Source: Marasmitruncus massiliensis (GTDB lineage: Bacteria; Bacillota; Clostridia; Oscillospirales; Ruminococcaceae). Taken from it: 64,000 nt of DNA. Position numbers and translations under genes: made by a program. Location: assembly GCF_900186535.1 (NCBI RefSeq), contig NZ_FYDE01000005.1, forward strand, positions 410,895 through 474,894, given 5' to 3'. Numbering within the stretch: the stretch's first letter is position 1; each line of letters begins with the position of its first letter. Below the pieces are notes generated by a model. It was not told the origin of the DNA, did no database searches, and saw only the letters and a program-made list of their open reading frames with translations. Positions 8,697 through 18,921 of the stretch are shown in pieces.

Positions 8697-10140
8697 GGCG
8701 CTGTTCCCTCCCTTCAAACAAATAGCTGTCCAGCAGCCTTGAACTTTCACCGAATTTCGTAATTTCCAGCGGCGACAGGTTCAGCTCCTCGCACAGGATC
8801 TGGACGGTCCTGGGCGTGCAGAAGCCCGCCTGGCACCGTCCCATGCCTGCCCTTGTCCGCCGCTTAATGCCGTCGACCGTCCGCGCACCCACCGGCCTGC
8901 GGATGGCTTCCCGGATTTCCGCTTCCGTCACGGTTTCACAGCGGCACACGATTTTGGCGTAATCGGGATTGGCGGCGATCGCCTTAAAGCGTTGGAGATC
9001 ATCCATCTCCCTGAACTTCGGAATCGCTTTCCGGATAGGGTTGAATTTCGGGTTTTTTTTGGCCCCCAGCCGTTTCGCAACCAGATTGGAGAGGTCCAGC
9101 GCAATCGCGGGTGAGGAGGTCAGGCCGGGGGATTCAATGCCGCCCGCATTGAAAAACAGCGGCGCGTCCGGCGCTTCTCCCAGGATAAAATCGTTTTTGT
9201 CACTGTGGGCGCGGATTCCCGAAAAGGTGGTAATCACATCACGCAGCGGGATGTTCTCCCAGGTCATGCTGCCGAATTTCAGGGCTTTTGCAAGCCCTTC
9301 CGGCGTGGTGCGGCTGTCCGATCTGTCCTCAATATCCTCCGCGGTCGGGCCTACCAGAATTGTGCCGTCGACGGTCGGGCTCACGAGAATCCCTTTCCCG
9401 AGGTTGGTCGGCAGCTGGAAGACCGAGGCGTGAAACACGTCGGCGTATTTTTTATCCAGAATATAGTATTCCCCTCTGCGGGGCAGGATTTTAAAAGCAT
9501 ATTCGGATACCATGCTGTTGATGACGTCGGAGTAGAGTCCCGCGCAGTTGGCGACAGCTTTTGTCTCAAAGGTTCCCGCCTTGCTTTGCACAATCCAGCA
9601 GCCGTCTCCCCTTTCCATTCCGGTGACTTCGGCGTTCCGGTAAAACTGCACGCCGTTTTCCGCCGCGTTTTCAGCGTTCGCAATCGTCAGCTCATAGGGG
9701 CAGACAATCCCCCCTGTTTCCACCAGCAGCGCCGCACAGGCGTTTTTGCTGAGACCGGGTTCCCGCTTTTGCAGTTCTTCCCGGCCGATGACGCTGAGCT
9801 TTGGCACCCCGTTAAGTTCCCCCTGTTTTTTCAGCTCTTCCAGCTTGGGAATTTCATCCTCTGAAAAACAGACAACCAGGGACGTGTTCCATTTAAGCGG
9901 AACATCCAATTCGGAGCAAAGCTCCTGAAACATCCGGTTGCCCAGTACATTATATTTTGCCTTCAGTGTATGAGGCTTTGCGTCATAGCCTCCGTGCACG
10001 ATCGCTGTATTTGCCTTGCTTTGTCCTTCACAGATATCGGCGGCTTTTTCCAGCAGGGCAATTTTGAGGTCATATCTGGCCATGTTTCGCGCGACAGAGC
10101 AGCCGATGACTCCGCCGCCGATCACAATGACATCTAGCAT
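8689..10140 (-). CDS. glpA: GlpA-like glycerol-3-phosphate dehydrogenase (FAD)
   Basis: 483 residues. A FAD-binding DAO domain starts at VIVIGGGVIGCSVARNM and continues through KANTAIVHGGYDAKP and FNAGGIESPGLTSSPAIA. A C-terminal BFD-like [2Fe-2S] domain has four cysteines (CRC near residue 410, then GRCQAGFC). Oxidises glycerol-3-phosphate to dihydroxyacetone phosphate. The start at 10140 (MLDVIVIGG) is preferred; the longer ATG at 10233 adds a 31-residue segment without homology. It lies in the operon after glpK and glpF, and product feeds glycolysis. The family also includes other 2-hydroxyacid oxidases, but context favours glycerol-3-phosphate. Confidence 0.9.
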   Translation of the reverse strand: MLDVIVIGGGVIGCSVARNMARYDLKIALLEKAADICEGQSKANTAIVHGGYDAKPHTLKAKYNVLGNRMFQELCSELDVPLKWNTSLVVCFSEDEIPKLEELKKQGELNGVPKLSVIGREELQKREPGLSKNACAALLVETGGIVCPYELTIANAENAAENGVQFYRNAEVTGMERGDGCWIVQSKAGTFETKAVANCAGLYSDVINSMVSEYAFKILPRRGEYYILDKKYADVFHASVFQLPTNLGKGILVSPTVDGTILVGPTAEDIEDRSDSRTTPEGLAKALKFGSMTWENIPLRDVITTFSGIRAHSDKNDFILGEAPDAPLFFNAGGIESPGLTSSPAIALDLSNLVAKRLGAKKNPKFNPIRKAIPKFREMDDLQRFKAIAANPDYAKIVCRCETVTEAEIREAIRRPVGARTVDGIKRRTRAGMGRCQAGFCTPRTVQILCEELNLSPLEITKFGESSRLLDSYLFEGREQRHA

Positions 10141-10275
10141 CTTCTTGAACACCACCTTTTGATTCCCCTGTTTCGGTAAAACAAAGAAATCAGATGTAAA
10201 AATTGAAAAAATTCCATAAGAATGCAGGGGCATACAGGACGATGTTTGCCCCTGCAGATTAAATCGCTTGGGTAC

Positions 10276-10992
10276 TTACCAGGGAATGACGCTAAACAGG
10301 AGAACCGCGAGGATTCCGCCCACAATCGGGCCAAATACAGGGACAACCAGGCCGTAGCTGAAATTGGAGCTGCCTTTGTTTTTAATCGGCAGCACCGCAT
10401 GCGCAAGGCGCGGGCCAAGGTCACGGGCCGGATTGATCGCATATCCGGTCAAACCGCCAAGGGACATACCAACGGATACGATGATTCCGAAAACGAGCAG
10501 GTAGTTCACGCCGACCGTGCCCGCGCCCACAACGTTTCCGGTGCCGAGGATGGCGAATACCAGCACAAAAGTACCGACCAGCTCGGAGAAGAAGTTCCGC
10601 GGGGTGTTCGGAATGGACGGGCCGGTTGAGAAGCATCCGAGGATGGTCCCCGCGTTTTCCGTCGCGTCGAAGTGATCCTTAAAGAGCAGGTAAACAATAA
10701 TCCCTCCGCAGAAGCCGCCAAGCATCTGGGAAATGATGTATCCCGGTACCAGGCTCCATGCAAGGCCCCCGTTCATTGCGATTGCAATGGTTACCGCCGG
10801 ATTAAAATGCGCTCCGGACGCCGCCCCGAAGATAAACGCGGGCAGCAGGACGGCAAGGCCCCATGCAAAGGTGATCTGGACAGAGCCGGCGCCTTTCATA
10901 CCGGACTTTGTGAGTGTAACATTTGCAACAACACCGTCGCCGAGAATAATCAGAAGAGTCGTTCCAATAAATTCCGCAATAAATGGCAGCAT
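10276..10992 (-). CDS. glpF: Glycerol facilitator GlpF (aquaglyceroporin)
   Basis: 238-residue MIP-family channel for facilitated glycerol entry. Six spans and two half-helices carry the NPA boxes GAHFNPAVTIA (near residue 65) and GYAINPARDLGPR (near residue 190); the Asp after the second NPA box marks a glycerol-type rather than water-type channel. The start at 10992 (MLPFIAEFIG) has GAGGTG seven bases upstream, better placed than the 11007 alternative. It lies 41 bases downstream of glpK, a tight uptake-and-trap pair. Confidence 0.95.
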   Translation of the reverse strand: MLPFIAEFIGTTLLIILGDGVVANVTLTKSGMKGAGSVQITFAWGLAVLLPAFIFGAASGAHFNPAVTIAIAMNGGLAWSLVPGYIISQMLGGFCGGIIVYLLFKDHFDATENAGTILGCFSTGPSIPNTPRNFFSELVGTFVLVFAILGTGNVVGAGTVGVNYLLVFGIIVSVGMSLGGLTGYAINPARDLGPRLAHAVLPIKNKGSSNFSYGLVVPVFGPIVGGILAVLLFSVIPW

Positions 10993-11033
10993 GCGATTAC
11001 ACCTCAATTCTTGATATTTTATGGTTTACCGGG

Positions 11034-12548
<1,515 letters not shown>

Positions 12549-12569
12549 TTAACATTAGGATTTCGTCCA

Positions 12570-12636
12570 ATATTTTGTGAAATTAATACAAAATATCTTG
12601 CAGAAATATCGTAGCATTGTTTAATATCGAAGTAAA
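12570..12636 (-). promoter_or_regulatory. Candidate glpK promoter and operator
   Basis: On the minus strand TTTACT (12636-12631), a 17-base spacer and TACGAT (12613-12608) make a modest promoter. Just downstream is a perfect inverted repeat ATATTTTGT-N9-ACAAAATAT (12570-12596), a good candidate repressor site. The rest of the 440-base gap to dhaL holds the repeats listed next and no gene. Confidence 0.45.
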
Positions 12637-12650
12637 TGAACAATGAGGCC

Positions 12651-12681
12651 GTTTTGTCTATACAGTTTTCTGTTTTGTCTA
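12651..12681 (+). repeat. Direct repeat GTTTTGTCTA, two copies 21 bases apart
   Basis: Identical 10-mers at 12651-12660 and 12672-12681, two helical turns apart, in the glpK/dhaL divergent region. They may be tandem half-sites for a regulator such as the DhaS-like protein at 17287; this is an inference from spacing and position. Confidence 0.45.
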
Positions 12682-12684
12682 ATT

Positions 12685-12717
12685 AAAGAGCGGGGAGCCC
12701 CGATGAACAGGCTCTTT
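12685..12717 (+). other. Inverted repeat in the dhaL upstream region
   Basis: AAAGAGC (12685-12691) and GCTCTTT (12711-12717) enclose a small GGGGAGCCCC hairpin. There is no U-tract after it, so it may be a leader structure or operator rather than a terminator. Confidence 0.35.
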
Positions 12718-12967
12718 GCACAATTTAAGGTCATCTGAACGCGGTGCGGTTCATCGTTTCGTCCTATAAAAAGCGCTCATGATATGTTCGCAAATTGAAA
12801 AATAATAGAATAAGCGGCCGATCTTTTTGAATAGAATTAGAACAGAGCCGGGGTTCCCGGGATTTCACGTTCGTTTGCAGATGAATTCCGGACATACCCC
12901 CTAAGCAGGATTCCGCTGTTGGGTTCGGGTCGACAGACTGTATGCAAAAAAACAGGAGGCGAATTTT

Positions 12968-13594
12968 ATGGACAAATCCTTTTTGGGCGCAATGGAGGCC
13001 ATCACCGGTACGATTCATGAAAACAAGGAGTTCTTGACAGACTTGGACCGGGCCATCGGAGATGCCGACCATGGCCACAATATGGCGCGCGGGTTTCACG
13101 CTGTTATGGAAAAATTAAGAGCTTCGCCCCCCGCCGATCTGTCAACCGGGCTGAAAACGACAGCTATGACACTGATTTCCACTGTCGGAGGTGCGTCCGG
13201 CCCGCTTTACGGAACCGCTTTTCTGCGCTGCGCTAAGGTCATGCAGGGAAAGGACTCGATTGATAAAACCGATGCGGTGCAGCTCCTGGGTGAATCGCTG
13301 GATGGAATTGAAAGCCGCGGAAAAGCGCAGCCGGGTGACAAGACTATGATCGATGCGCTCAAACCCGCTTATGATACGTTTGCTGCCGCCTCAGAACAGA
13401 ACCGGACTTTTCTGGAATGTCTGGAAGAAGCGTGCAAGGCCGCGGAAGAGGGAGTCAACTATACCAAGACTATAGCGGCCAGAAAAGGGAGGGCAAGTTA
13501 TCTGGGGGAGCGGAGCATCGGGCATCAGGACCCGGGCGCCACTTCCGTCATGCTGATCCTGAAGGCGCTGACGGAATATTATAAAAGTCTGTAA
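12968..13594 (+). CDS. dhaL: Dihydroxyacetone kinase subunit DhaL (ADP-binding)
   Basis: 208-residue nucleotide-binding subunit of the PTS-dependent dihydroxyacetone kinase. It holds ADP as a bound cofactor that is re-phosphorylated by DhaM. Motifs: GDADHGHNMARGF (metal-binding aspartates), VGGASGPLYGTAF, QPGDKTMIDAL and GERSIGHQDPGATS. AGGAGG precedes the ATG. It opens an operon dhaL-dhaM-HPr-EI-dhaK, an unusual order compared with the common dhaK-dhaL-dhaM. Confidence 0.95.
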   Translation: MDKSFLGAMEAITGTIHENKEFLTDLDRAIGDADHGHNMARGFHAVMEKLRASPPADLSTGLKTTAMTLISTVGGASGPLYGTAFLRCAKVMQGKDSIDKTDAVQLLGESLDGIESRGKAQPGDKTMIDALKPAYDTFAAASEQNRTFLECLEEACKAAEEGVNYTKTIAARKGRASYLGERSIGHQDPGATSVMLILKALTEYYKSL

Positions 13595-13666
13595 GAACAA
13601 AGCCGGGATAGAAAAAACCGGCTGACAAGCGAAGTGCCGGCGAAAGCCGGCGGAATGGAGAGGCTT

Positions 13667-14059
13667 ATGGTAGGACTTGTCATTGTGTCCCACAGTGCGA
13701 AACTTGCGGAAGGGGTTGCGGAAATCGCGGCCCAGATGGCGGGCAGGGAGCTGAAGCTGGTTGCGGCCGGCGGCTTGCAGAACGGCGGGGTCGGCACAGA
13801 TGCGGTGCGTATCAGCAACGCGATTGCACAGGCGGACTCTGGGGACGGGGTGGTCATTCTGGCGGATCTCGGAAGCGCGATTCTCAGCGCTCAAACAGCG
13901 CTGGAGTTTTTGGAGGAACCGGCGCGCGAACGAGTCCGGATTGCGGATGCCCCGATTGTGGAAGGGGCGGTCAGCGCGGCGATTCAGGCAACCATCGGCT
14001 CGCCGCTCGGGGAAGTCGCGGACGCGGCCGAACAGGCGCGCACACTGCGCAAATTGTAA
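13667..14059 (+). CDS. dhaM: PTS-dependent dihydroxyacetone kinase phosphotransferase DhaM (EIIA domain only)
   Basis: 130 residues with the EIIA-mannose-like fold. The phospho-accepting His lies in VGLVIVSHSAKLAEG, followed by AAGGLQNGGVGTD and GVVILADLGSAILSAQTAL. It relays phosphate from HPr to the ADP held by DhaL. ATG 13667 is chosen because GGAGAGG lies just upstream; 13634 and 13655 would give non-homologous extensions. E. coli DhaM is an EIIA-HPr-EI fusion. Here those parts are three adjacent genes in the same order. Confidence 0.92.
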   Translation: MVGLVIVSHSAKLAEGVAEIAAQMAGRELKLVAAGGLQNGGVGTDAVRISNAIAQADSGDGVVILADLGSAILSAQTALEFLEEPARERVRIADAPIVEGAVSAAIQATIGSPLGEVADAAEQARTLRKL

Positions 14060-14077
14060 GGAACAGGGGCTAATGGG

Positions 14078-14341
14078 ATGAGACAGGTTATGTTGACACT
14101 TACAAATCCGGCGGGGCTGCACGCAAGGCCGGCGGCGGAACTGGTAAAGGCGGCGGCCAGATTCAAGAGCAGAATCGTCCTGGAGGGAAACGGGAAAAAA
14201 GCCGACGCCAAGAGCATTATTCTGGTTCTGGGGCTGGGGCTCAGGCAAAACGATTCCATTACGATCCGCGCGGATGGCGAAGACGAGGAAGCGGCTGTAC
14301 AGATGCTGGCGGAATTGGTAAAACAGCGGTTTCATGAATAG
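14078..14341 (+). CDS. ptsH: HPr phosphocarrier (dha operon)
   Basis: 87-residue HPr. The active-site segment GLHARPAAELV carries His15, and DAKSIILVLGLGL keeps the regulatory Ser46 that HPr kinase phosphorylates in Firmicutes. It transfers phosphate from the EI encoded next to DhaM encoded just before. The stop and the following ribosome site lie within 15 bases of the EI start, so it is tightly coupled. It may be dedicated to dihydroxyacetone phosphorylation or also serve other PTS sugars. Confidence 0.94.
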   Translation: MRQVMLTLTNPAGLHARPAAELVKAAARFKSRIVLEGNGKKADAKSIILVLGLGLRQNDSITIRADGEDEEAAVQMLAELVKQRFHE

Positions 14342-14355
14342 GAGGGCGCCGCGTC

Positions 14356-16062
14356 GTGAATGAACTTAAAACAATCCGTGCAGTAGGTGCTGTTGCGGGA
14401 ATTGCCCGGGGGTATCTCCATTTTCTGCGCAGGGATCTTCAAAAGGAGCTGGAATCTTATCGCCAGCAGGACCCGCCGCTGGAACTGCAGCGGTTTTATT
14501 ACGCGCGCGGCGTCGCCGCCGCGCGTACCGACCGACTGGTTGAAAAACTGCGGGAAGGACACCAGGAGGGGCAGGCGGCGATTCTGGAAACGCGCGGCCT
14601 GATCCTTTCAGATCCCGGTTTGGGGTCTCTGGTGAGTGAAAAAATACAAGCTTCCGGGCTGTCCGCCCCTGCGGCTGTCCTGCAAAGCTGCGAGGAGATG
14701 GCAGGCCCGATTTTGGAACTGGAGGACGCCTATCTGAGGGAACGGGCACTTGACATTCAAAATGCCGGGATACAGATTGCCGAAATCCTGCTTGGAATTC
14801 AGGAAACGGAACTCAAGACGCCCGCAATCCTGTTCGGAGAGGAAATCGACCCGTCGCTGATCATCGGCCTGTCGCAGGAGACCGCCGGGCTCATCATCGG
14901 AAGCGCCAGCATGACCTCACATGCGGTGATTCTCGCAAGGTCCAGAGGCACCCCGACACTGGTGGGAATCACAGACCTGCGCGAGCAGATTCCGGACAAC
15001 ACCCCGGTCATCCTGGACGGCGGGGAAGGGCTTCTGATTGCTAACCCCGATGAGCGGACGATTCAGAGCTATCAGGCAAAGATGGAGGAACAGCAGCGGG
15101 AGGAGCAGGAATACCGCCGCCTCGCGTCGGTTCCGGCCCGCACAAAAGACGGATTCAGAGTCACGCTGGCGGCCAATATCGGGTATCCCGAGGAGCTTGA
15201 ACAGGCACAGCGGTACGGCTATGAAGGGGTTGGGCTCTACCGCACGGAATTTCTGTTTCTGGGGAAAGGCAGTTTCCCGACGGAGGAGGAACAGTTTCAA
15301 GCGTACCGGCGTGTCATCGAACGGTGCGAAAACCGCCGCTGCATCATCCGCACAATGGACATCGGCGGAGACAAGCAGCTTCCCTGTCTGGAAATTCCTC
15401 CGGAACGAAACCCGTTTTTAGGCTGGCGGGCGATCCGGATCAGCCTGAAGCGGACCGATCTGTTCCAAACCCAGATTCGCGCAATCCTGCGCGCCGGGGT
15501 TTACGGGAAAGCGGCGATCATGCTCCCCATGATTTCCGGCCTTGAGGAACTGCGTCAGGCGAAGCGGCTGATTTCACAGGCCGTGCATTCACTTGAGCAG
15601 GACGATATTCCGTTTGCTGAGGATATGGAAGTGGGCATGATGATTGAAACGCCCGCGGCGGCGGTTCTGGCAGGGCAGTTTGCCGAAGAATGCGATTTTT
15701 TCAGCATCGGGACCAACGACCTGACACAGTACACACTGGCTGTGGACAGAGGCAACCCTCTCATCAGCCAGCTTTACAGCTATTTTCACCCGGCGGTGCT
15801 GCGGCTGATCCGCCATGTGGTGGAACAGGCGCACAGCCGGGGGAAATGGGTCGGTATGTGCGGGGAAATGGCGGGCGACCCCGCTGCCGCAAGGCTTCTG
15901 TGCTCCTGGGGAATCGACGAGCTGAGCATGAGCCTTCCCCGGATCCCATTGGTGAAACAGGCGGTTCTCGCATGTGAAACGGACCGGCGCTGGGCCGACG
16001 CGGTACTCTCCCTTTCGGATGCGAAACAGGCGGAAGCCTATCTGAAAGCGCAAACAGAGTAA
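14356..16062 (+). CDS. ptsI: Phosphoenolpyruvate-protein phosphotransferase, PTS Enzyme I (dha operon)
   Basis: 568-residue full-length EI that takes phosphate from phosphoenolpyruvate and passes it to HPr. The N-terminal phospho-His domain contains ASMTSHAVILARSRGTPTL. The C-terminal barrel has YRTEFLFLG, RTMDIGGDKQLP, the ENPFLGWR-like ERNPFLGWRAI, MIETPAAAV, FFSIGTNDLTQYTLA and the catalytic GMCGEMAGDP. Start is GTG with AGGAGG ten bases upstream. E. coli DhaM carries only the N-terminal part of EI; this one is complete, so it can prime the chain itself. Confidence 0.96.
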   Translation: MNELKTIRAVGAVAGIARGYLHFLRRDLQKELESYRQQDPPLELQRFYYARGVAAARTDRLVEKLREGHQEGQAAILETRGLILSDPGLGSLVSEKIQASGLSAPAAVLQSCEEMAGPILELEDAYLRERALDIQNAGIQIAEILLGIQETELKTPAILFGEEIDPSLIIGLSQETAGLIIGSASMTSHAVILARSRGTPTLVGITDLREQIPDNTPVILDGGEGLLIANPDERTIQSYQAKMEEQQREEQEYRRLASVPARTKDGFRVTLAANIGYPEELEQAQRYGYEGVGLYRTEFLFLGKGSFPTEEEQFQAYRRVIERCENRRCIIRTMDIGGDKQLPCLEIPPERNPFLGWRAIRISLKRTDLFQTQIRAILRAGVYGKAAIMLPMISGLEELRQAKRLISQAVHSLEQDDIPFAEDMEVGMMIETPAAAVLAGQFAEECDFFSIGTNDLTQYTLAVDRGNPLISQLYSYFHPAVLRLIRHVVEQAHSRGKWVGMCGEMAGDPAAARLLCSWGIDELSMSLPRIPLVKQAVLACETDRRWADAVLSLSDAKQAEAYLKAQTE

Positions 16063-16140
16063 ATCCGGAAAAGCAGGAACGTATGCAGAAGCAATTCACT
16101 TGCTGCTCATAAATGAAAAAAGGAAAGAGAGGCCTCTGTG

Positions 16141-17136
16141 ATGAAGAAAATAATCAATCATCCGGCGAATGTGGTTGACGAAATGCTGGAAGGGCTTACA
16201 TTGGCGTATCCCCAATATGTGCGCCGTCTGGAAGGGCTGAATGTGATCGTGCGCGCCGATGCCCCGGGCGATAAAGTGGCGCTGATCAGCGGCGGGGGCA
16301 GCGGGCATGAGCCGTCCCATGCCGGATGGGTCGGGGAAGGGATGCTGGATGCGGCGGTTGCGGGCGCGGTATTTACCTCTCCCACTCCCGATCAGATCTA
16401 TGAAGCGATTAAAGCGGTGGACTCCGGAAAGGGCGTATTGCTGGTCGTCAAAAACTATACCGGCGACGTGCTGAATTTTGAGATGGCTGCGGAGATGGCC
16501 GAAGCGGACGGCATCCGGGTGGAGCAGGTCGTGGTAAATGACGACGTGGCTGTGGAAAACAGCACCTGGACCAGCGGGCGCAGGGGAATTGCGGGCACAG
16601 TGTTGGTACATAAGATCGCGGGTGCGAAAGCGCAGGCCGGAGGAACGCTGGAAGAAGTGAAAGCGGTCGCCGAAAAGGTGATTGCCAATGTGCGTTCGAT
16701 GGGCATGTCCATTTCCCCGTGCACGGTGCCGGAAGCGGGCAAACCAAGCTTTGAGCTGACGGAAAATGAAATGGAAATCGGTATGGGAATCCACGGCGAA
16801 CCGGGAACCCATCGCGAAGCCATCCATCCGGCGGATGAAATTACCGACCTGCTGCTGGAAAAGCTGTTCGCCGATCTTCCGCTGGGAAGCGGCGATGAGA
16901 CTGCCGTTATGGTTAACGGCCTTGGGGCGACCCCGCTGATGGAGCTGTTCATTGTCAACCGCAGGGTCGCGCATGTATTTGCTGAAAAAGGAATCCGGAT
17001 TGTCAAAACGTTTGTCGGAAACTATATGACTTCCCTTGAGATGGGCGGATTTTCTGTTTCAGTTGTGAAGCTGGATACGGAACTGAAGGAATTGCTGCTG
17101 GCGAAAGCAGACACACCGGCGCTTGCGCAGTTCTGA
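16141..17136 (+). CDS. dhaK: Dihydroxyacetone kinase subunit DhaK (substrate-binding)
   Basis: 331-residue subunit that binds dihydroxyacetone covalently through a His hemiaminal and receives phosphate from DhaL-bound ATP. The family segment ISGGGSGHEPSHAGWVGEG lies near residue 50, and the substrate-anchoring His is within GMGIHGEPGTHREAI near residue 220. ATG 16141 is chosen; the GTG three bases earlier is equally placed relative to AGAGAGG. It is separated from the EI gene by 78 bases, the largest gap in the operon, so a second ribosome or processing control is possible. Confidence 0.96.
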   Translation: MKKIINHPANVVDEMLEGLTLAYPQYVRRLEGLNVIVRADAPGDKVALISGGGSGHEPSHAGWVGEGMLDAAVAGAVFTSPTPDQIYEAIKAVDSGKGVLLVVKNYTGDVLNFEMAAEMAEADGIRVEQVVVNDDVAVENSTWTSGRRGIAGTVLVHKIAGAKAQAGGTLEEVKAVAEKVIANVRSMGMSISPCTVPEAGKPSFELTENEMEIGMGIHGEPGTHREAIHPADEITDLLLEKLFADLPLGSGDETAVMVNGLGATPLMELFIVNRRVAHVFAEKGIRIVKTFVGNYMTSLEMGGFSVSVVKLDTELKELLLAKADTPALAQF

Positions 17137-17173
17137 TCTTATTGCTGCTGAATACCCGACAGTTCCAAGATGC

Positions 17174-17202
17174 CCCGGCCGGACTGGAAAACCCCGGCCG
17201 GG
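17174..17202 (+). other. GC-rich hairpin between dhaK and dhaS
   Basis: CCCGGCCGG (17174-17182) pairs with CCGGCCGGG (17194-17202). There is no U-tract. It lies in the 150-base gap before the regulator gene and may separate its expression from the operon. Confidence 0.4.
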
Positions 17203-17286
17203 CAGCTGCCTGCGCCGGCGAGGCTGTGTTGTGTTCCGTTCAGCTGGAATTTAAGTGGAATCATCCGTATGACAGGGAGGATTTTC

Positions 17287-17943
17287 ATGGTACGAGTATC
17301 TCAGACCAAAATACAGCTTGCAAATTCACTGAAAGAATTAATGAAAAAAGTACCTTTTCATAACATTACCGTGCAGAATGTCGCGGACCACTGCGGAGTC
17401 AACCGTCAGACTTTTTATTATCACTTTAAAGATATGTACGATCTGTTGGAATGGATCTATCAGAATGATATCTTCTGCGGATTTCAGGAGCTTTCGGGTA
17501 AAAACTGGCAGGCCGTGCTGCTGGATACGATAAAATACGCGAAAAAAAACAAGTCTTTTTTACGAAATACCAACCGGTCCCTGCGGAAAGAAACGATCGA
17601 AAAATATCTATATCCGTTTATCAACCAGCTGTTTGTGCTGATTTTTGACGATGTCTGCAAGGATGCCTATATCAGAACGGAAGAAAAGGATTTTATCCTC
17701 AAATTTTTTACGCATGCCTACGTTAATGTGATTATTCAATGGATTGGAAACGGCATGCAGGAGGAAGATTCCTTCCTGTTCGAAAAGGTGCAGATCCTGC
17801 GCAGGATGCTGCAGTCGTACCGCAGCTGTCAGGCAGTCCCCAACACGATTACCATTTATAACGGGCTGCAGAATATGGACATCAAAAATAGCAGGAAGAC
17901 ACTTCGGACAAACTATTCTTATGCTGCCGGAGGCCGTAAATAG
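17287..17943 (+). CDS. dhaS: TetR-family regulator, DhaS-like
   Basis: 218 residues. The N-terminal helix-turn-helix reads TVQNVADHCGVNRQTFYYHF (residues about 30-50), very close to the DhaS/DhaQ-controlled activators of dihydroxyacetone kinase operons in lactic acid bacteria. The C-terminal half is helical with no other motif. ATG 17287 has GGGAGG six to seven bases upstream; the 17170 frame start lies in a GC-rich gap. Position at the end of the dha operon supports local control. No DhaQ partner is present, so it may sense dihydroxyacetone another way. Confidence 0.86.
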   Translation: MVRVSQTKIQLANSLKELMKKVPFHNITVQNVADHCGVNRQTFYYHFKDMYDLLEWIYQNDIFCGFQELSGKNWQAVLLDTIKYAKKNKSFLRNTNRSLRKETIEKYLYPFINQLFVLIFDDVCKDAYIRTEEKDFILKFFTHAYVNVIIQWIGNGMQEEDSFLFEKVQILRRMLQSYRSCQAVPNTITIYNGLQNMDIKNSRKTLRTNYSYAAGGRK

Positions 17944-17971
17944 TGACTGCAGCGGCCGCCGTAATATAGAA

Positions 17972-18004
17972 AAAAGCCGCCCATTTTCAGGGTGGCTTTC
18001 TTTT
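17972..18004 (+). terminator. Terminator of the dha operon
   Basis: Stem AAAGCC(G)CCC / GGG(T)GGCTTT with a 7-base loop followed by CTTTT, just after dhaS and before the converging aroD. Functions mainly on the plus strand. Confidence 0.8.
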
Positions 18005-18021
18005 ATCCATCGTACGTTCCG

Positions 18022-18786
18022 TTATTCGATCAGCCTGTGAAATTCCTGCATGATGCGAAAGAGTTCCTCCGAATCGATCTGCCCCGGCGCGGACGCTTTT
18101 TCCACCGTGCCGAAGGTCAGCGCGGACCCGGACCATTCCCCGAACAGGCGGCTGGCGACGCCCAGTTTCGTCATGGAGATTGCCGCGACCGGCCTGTCCG
18201 CGTAAATTTCACTCATTGTTACAGTGGCTTCGAGCAGCCTTAACACATCGGATTTACTGTGCGGTGTCACCGCGATTTTGCAGATGTCCGCGCCCGATTC
18301 CTGTATTTTTCTAAGACGGTCAATAATTTCCTGTGTTGGCGGAGTTCCGTCAAACTGGTGATTGGAACCGATCACTTTTGCACCGGCAGCATGAACGCTG
18401 TCGATGATTTCTTTGGCGGCTTTTCCCGACGAAAAGACCTCGACATCCACAAGATCGGGCAGGCCGGTCTCTGCGGCCGCCTGATTGATCTTCGCGTAAC
18501 GATCCGGCTCAACGGCGAGGTTCCCGCCTTCTTTGGCGGTACGGACGGTAAACAGCAGCGGAATGTTCCCTAAAATGCAGGAGAGCTCCCGCAGAACGTC
18601 CGCAACCATTGAGGCGTCGGTGACAGTTTCGAACCAGTCGGCGCGCCATTCCACGATATCCGCCCTGCCATCAATGATTTTGTGCGCATCCGCAAGGATT
18701 TCCCGCTTTGTGCCCGCGACAATCGGGACGCAGATTTTTGGTACCCCATCCCCGATGATCACATGTTTGACTGTAACTGCCTGCAT
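18022..18786 (-). CDS. aroD: Type I 3-dehydroquinate dehydratase AroD
   Basis: 254 residues. Dehydrates 3-dehydroquinate to 3-dehydroshikimate through a Schiff base. Active-site pieces: VEWRADWFE (Glu), IGSNHQFDGTPP (His) and DICKIAVTPHS (Schiff-base Lys), with the closing loop SAPGQIDSEEL near the C-terminus. Start 18786 has AGGAG six bases upstream; the 18831 alternative precedes it. It stands alone without other shikimate genes, and lone type I enzymes in Clostridia often serve quinate/shikimate use or a dispersed aromatic pathway. Confidence 0.94.
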   Translation of the reverse strand: MQAVTVKHVIIGDGVPKICVPIVAGTKREILADAHKIIDGRADIVEWRADWFETVTDASMVADVLRELSCILGNIPLLFTVRTAKEGGNLAVEPDRYAKINQAAAETGLPDLVDVEVFSSGKAAKEIIDSVHAAGAKVIGSNHQFDGTPPTQEIIDRLRKIQESGADICKIAVTPHSKSDVLRLLEATVTMSEIYADRPVAAISMTKLGVASRLFGEWSGSALTFGTVEKASAPGQIDSEELFRIMQEFHRLIE

Positions 18787-18921
18787 CTGTCTCTCCTCTT
18801 TCCTGCTCCAGTCGCTGACGGAAGCTGTCAAGGCCGGATTCCAGCACTAAAGGACATCCGGCTTGACCAATAGGAAAATTTTACTGTGATTTCGGCAGTT
18901 TGTCAATCTTCTCTGCGATTT

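Noticed and set aside
7590-8762. 390-codon plus-strand frame opposite the FAD oxidoreductase
   Set aside because: Shadow frame; the minus-strand gene has clear FAD and NAD motifs.
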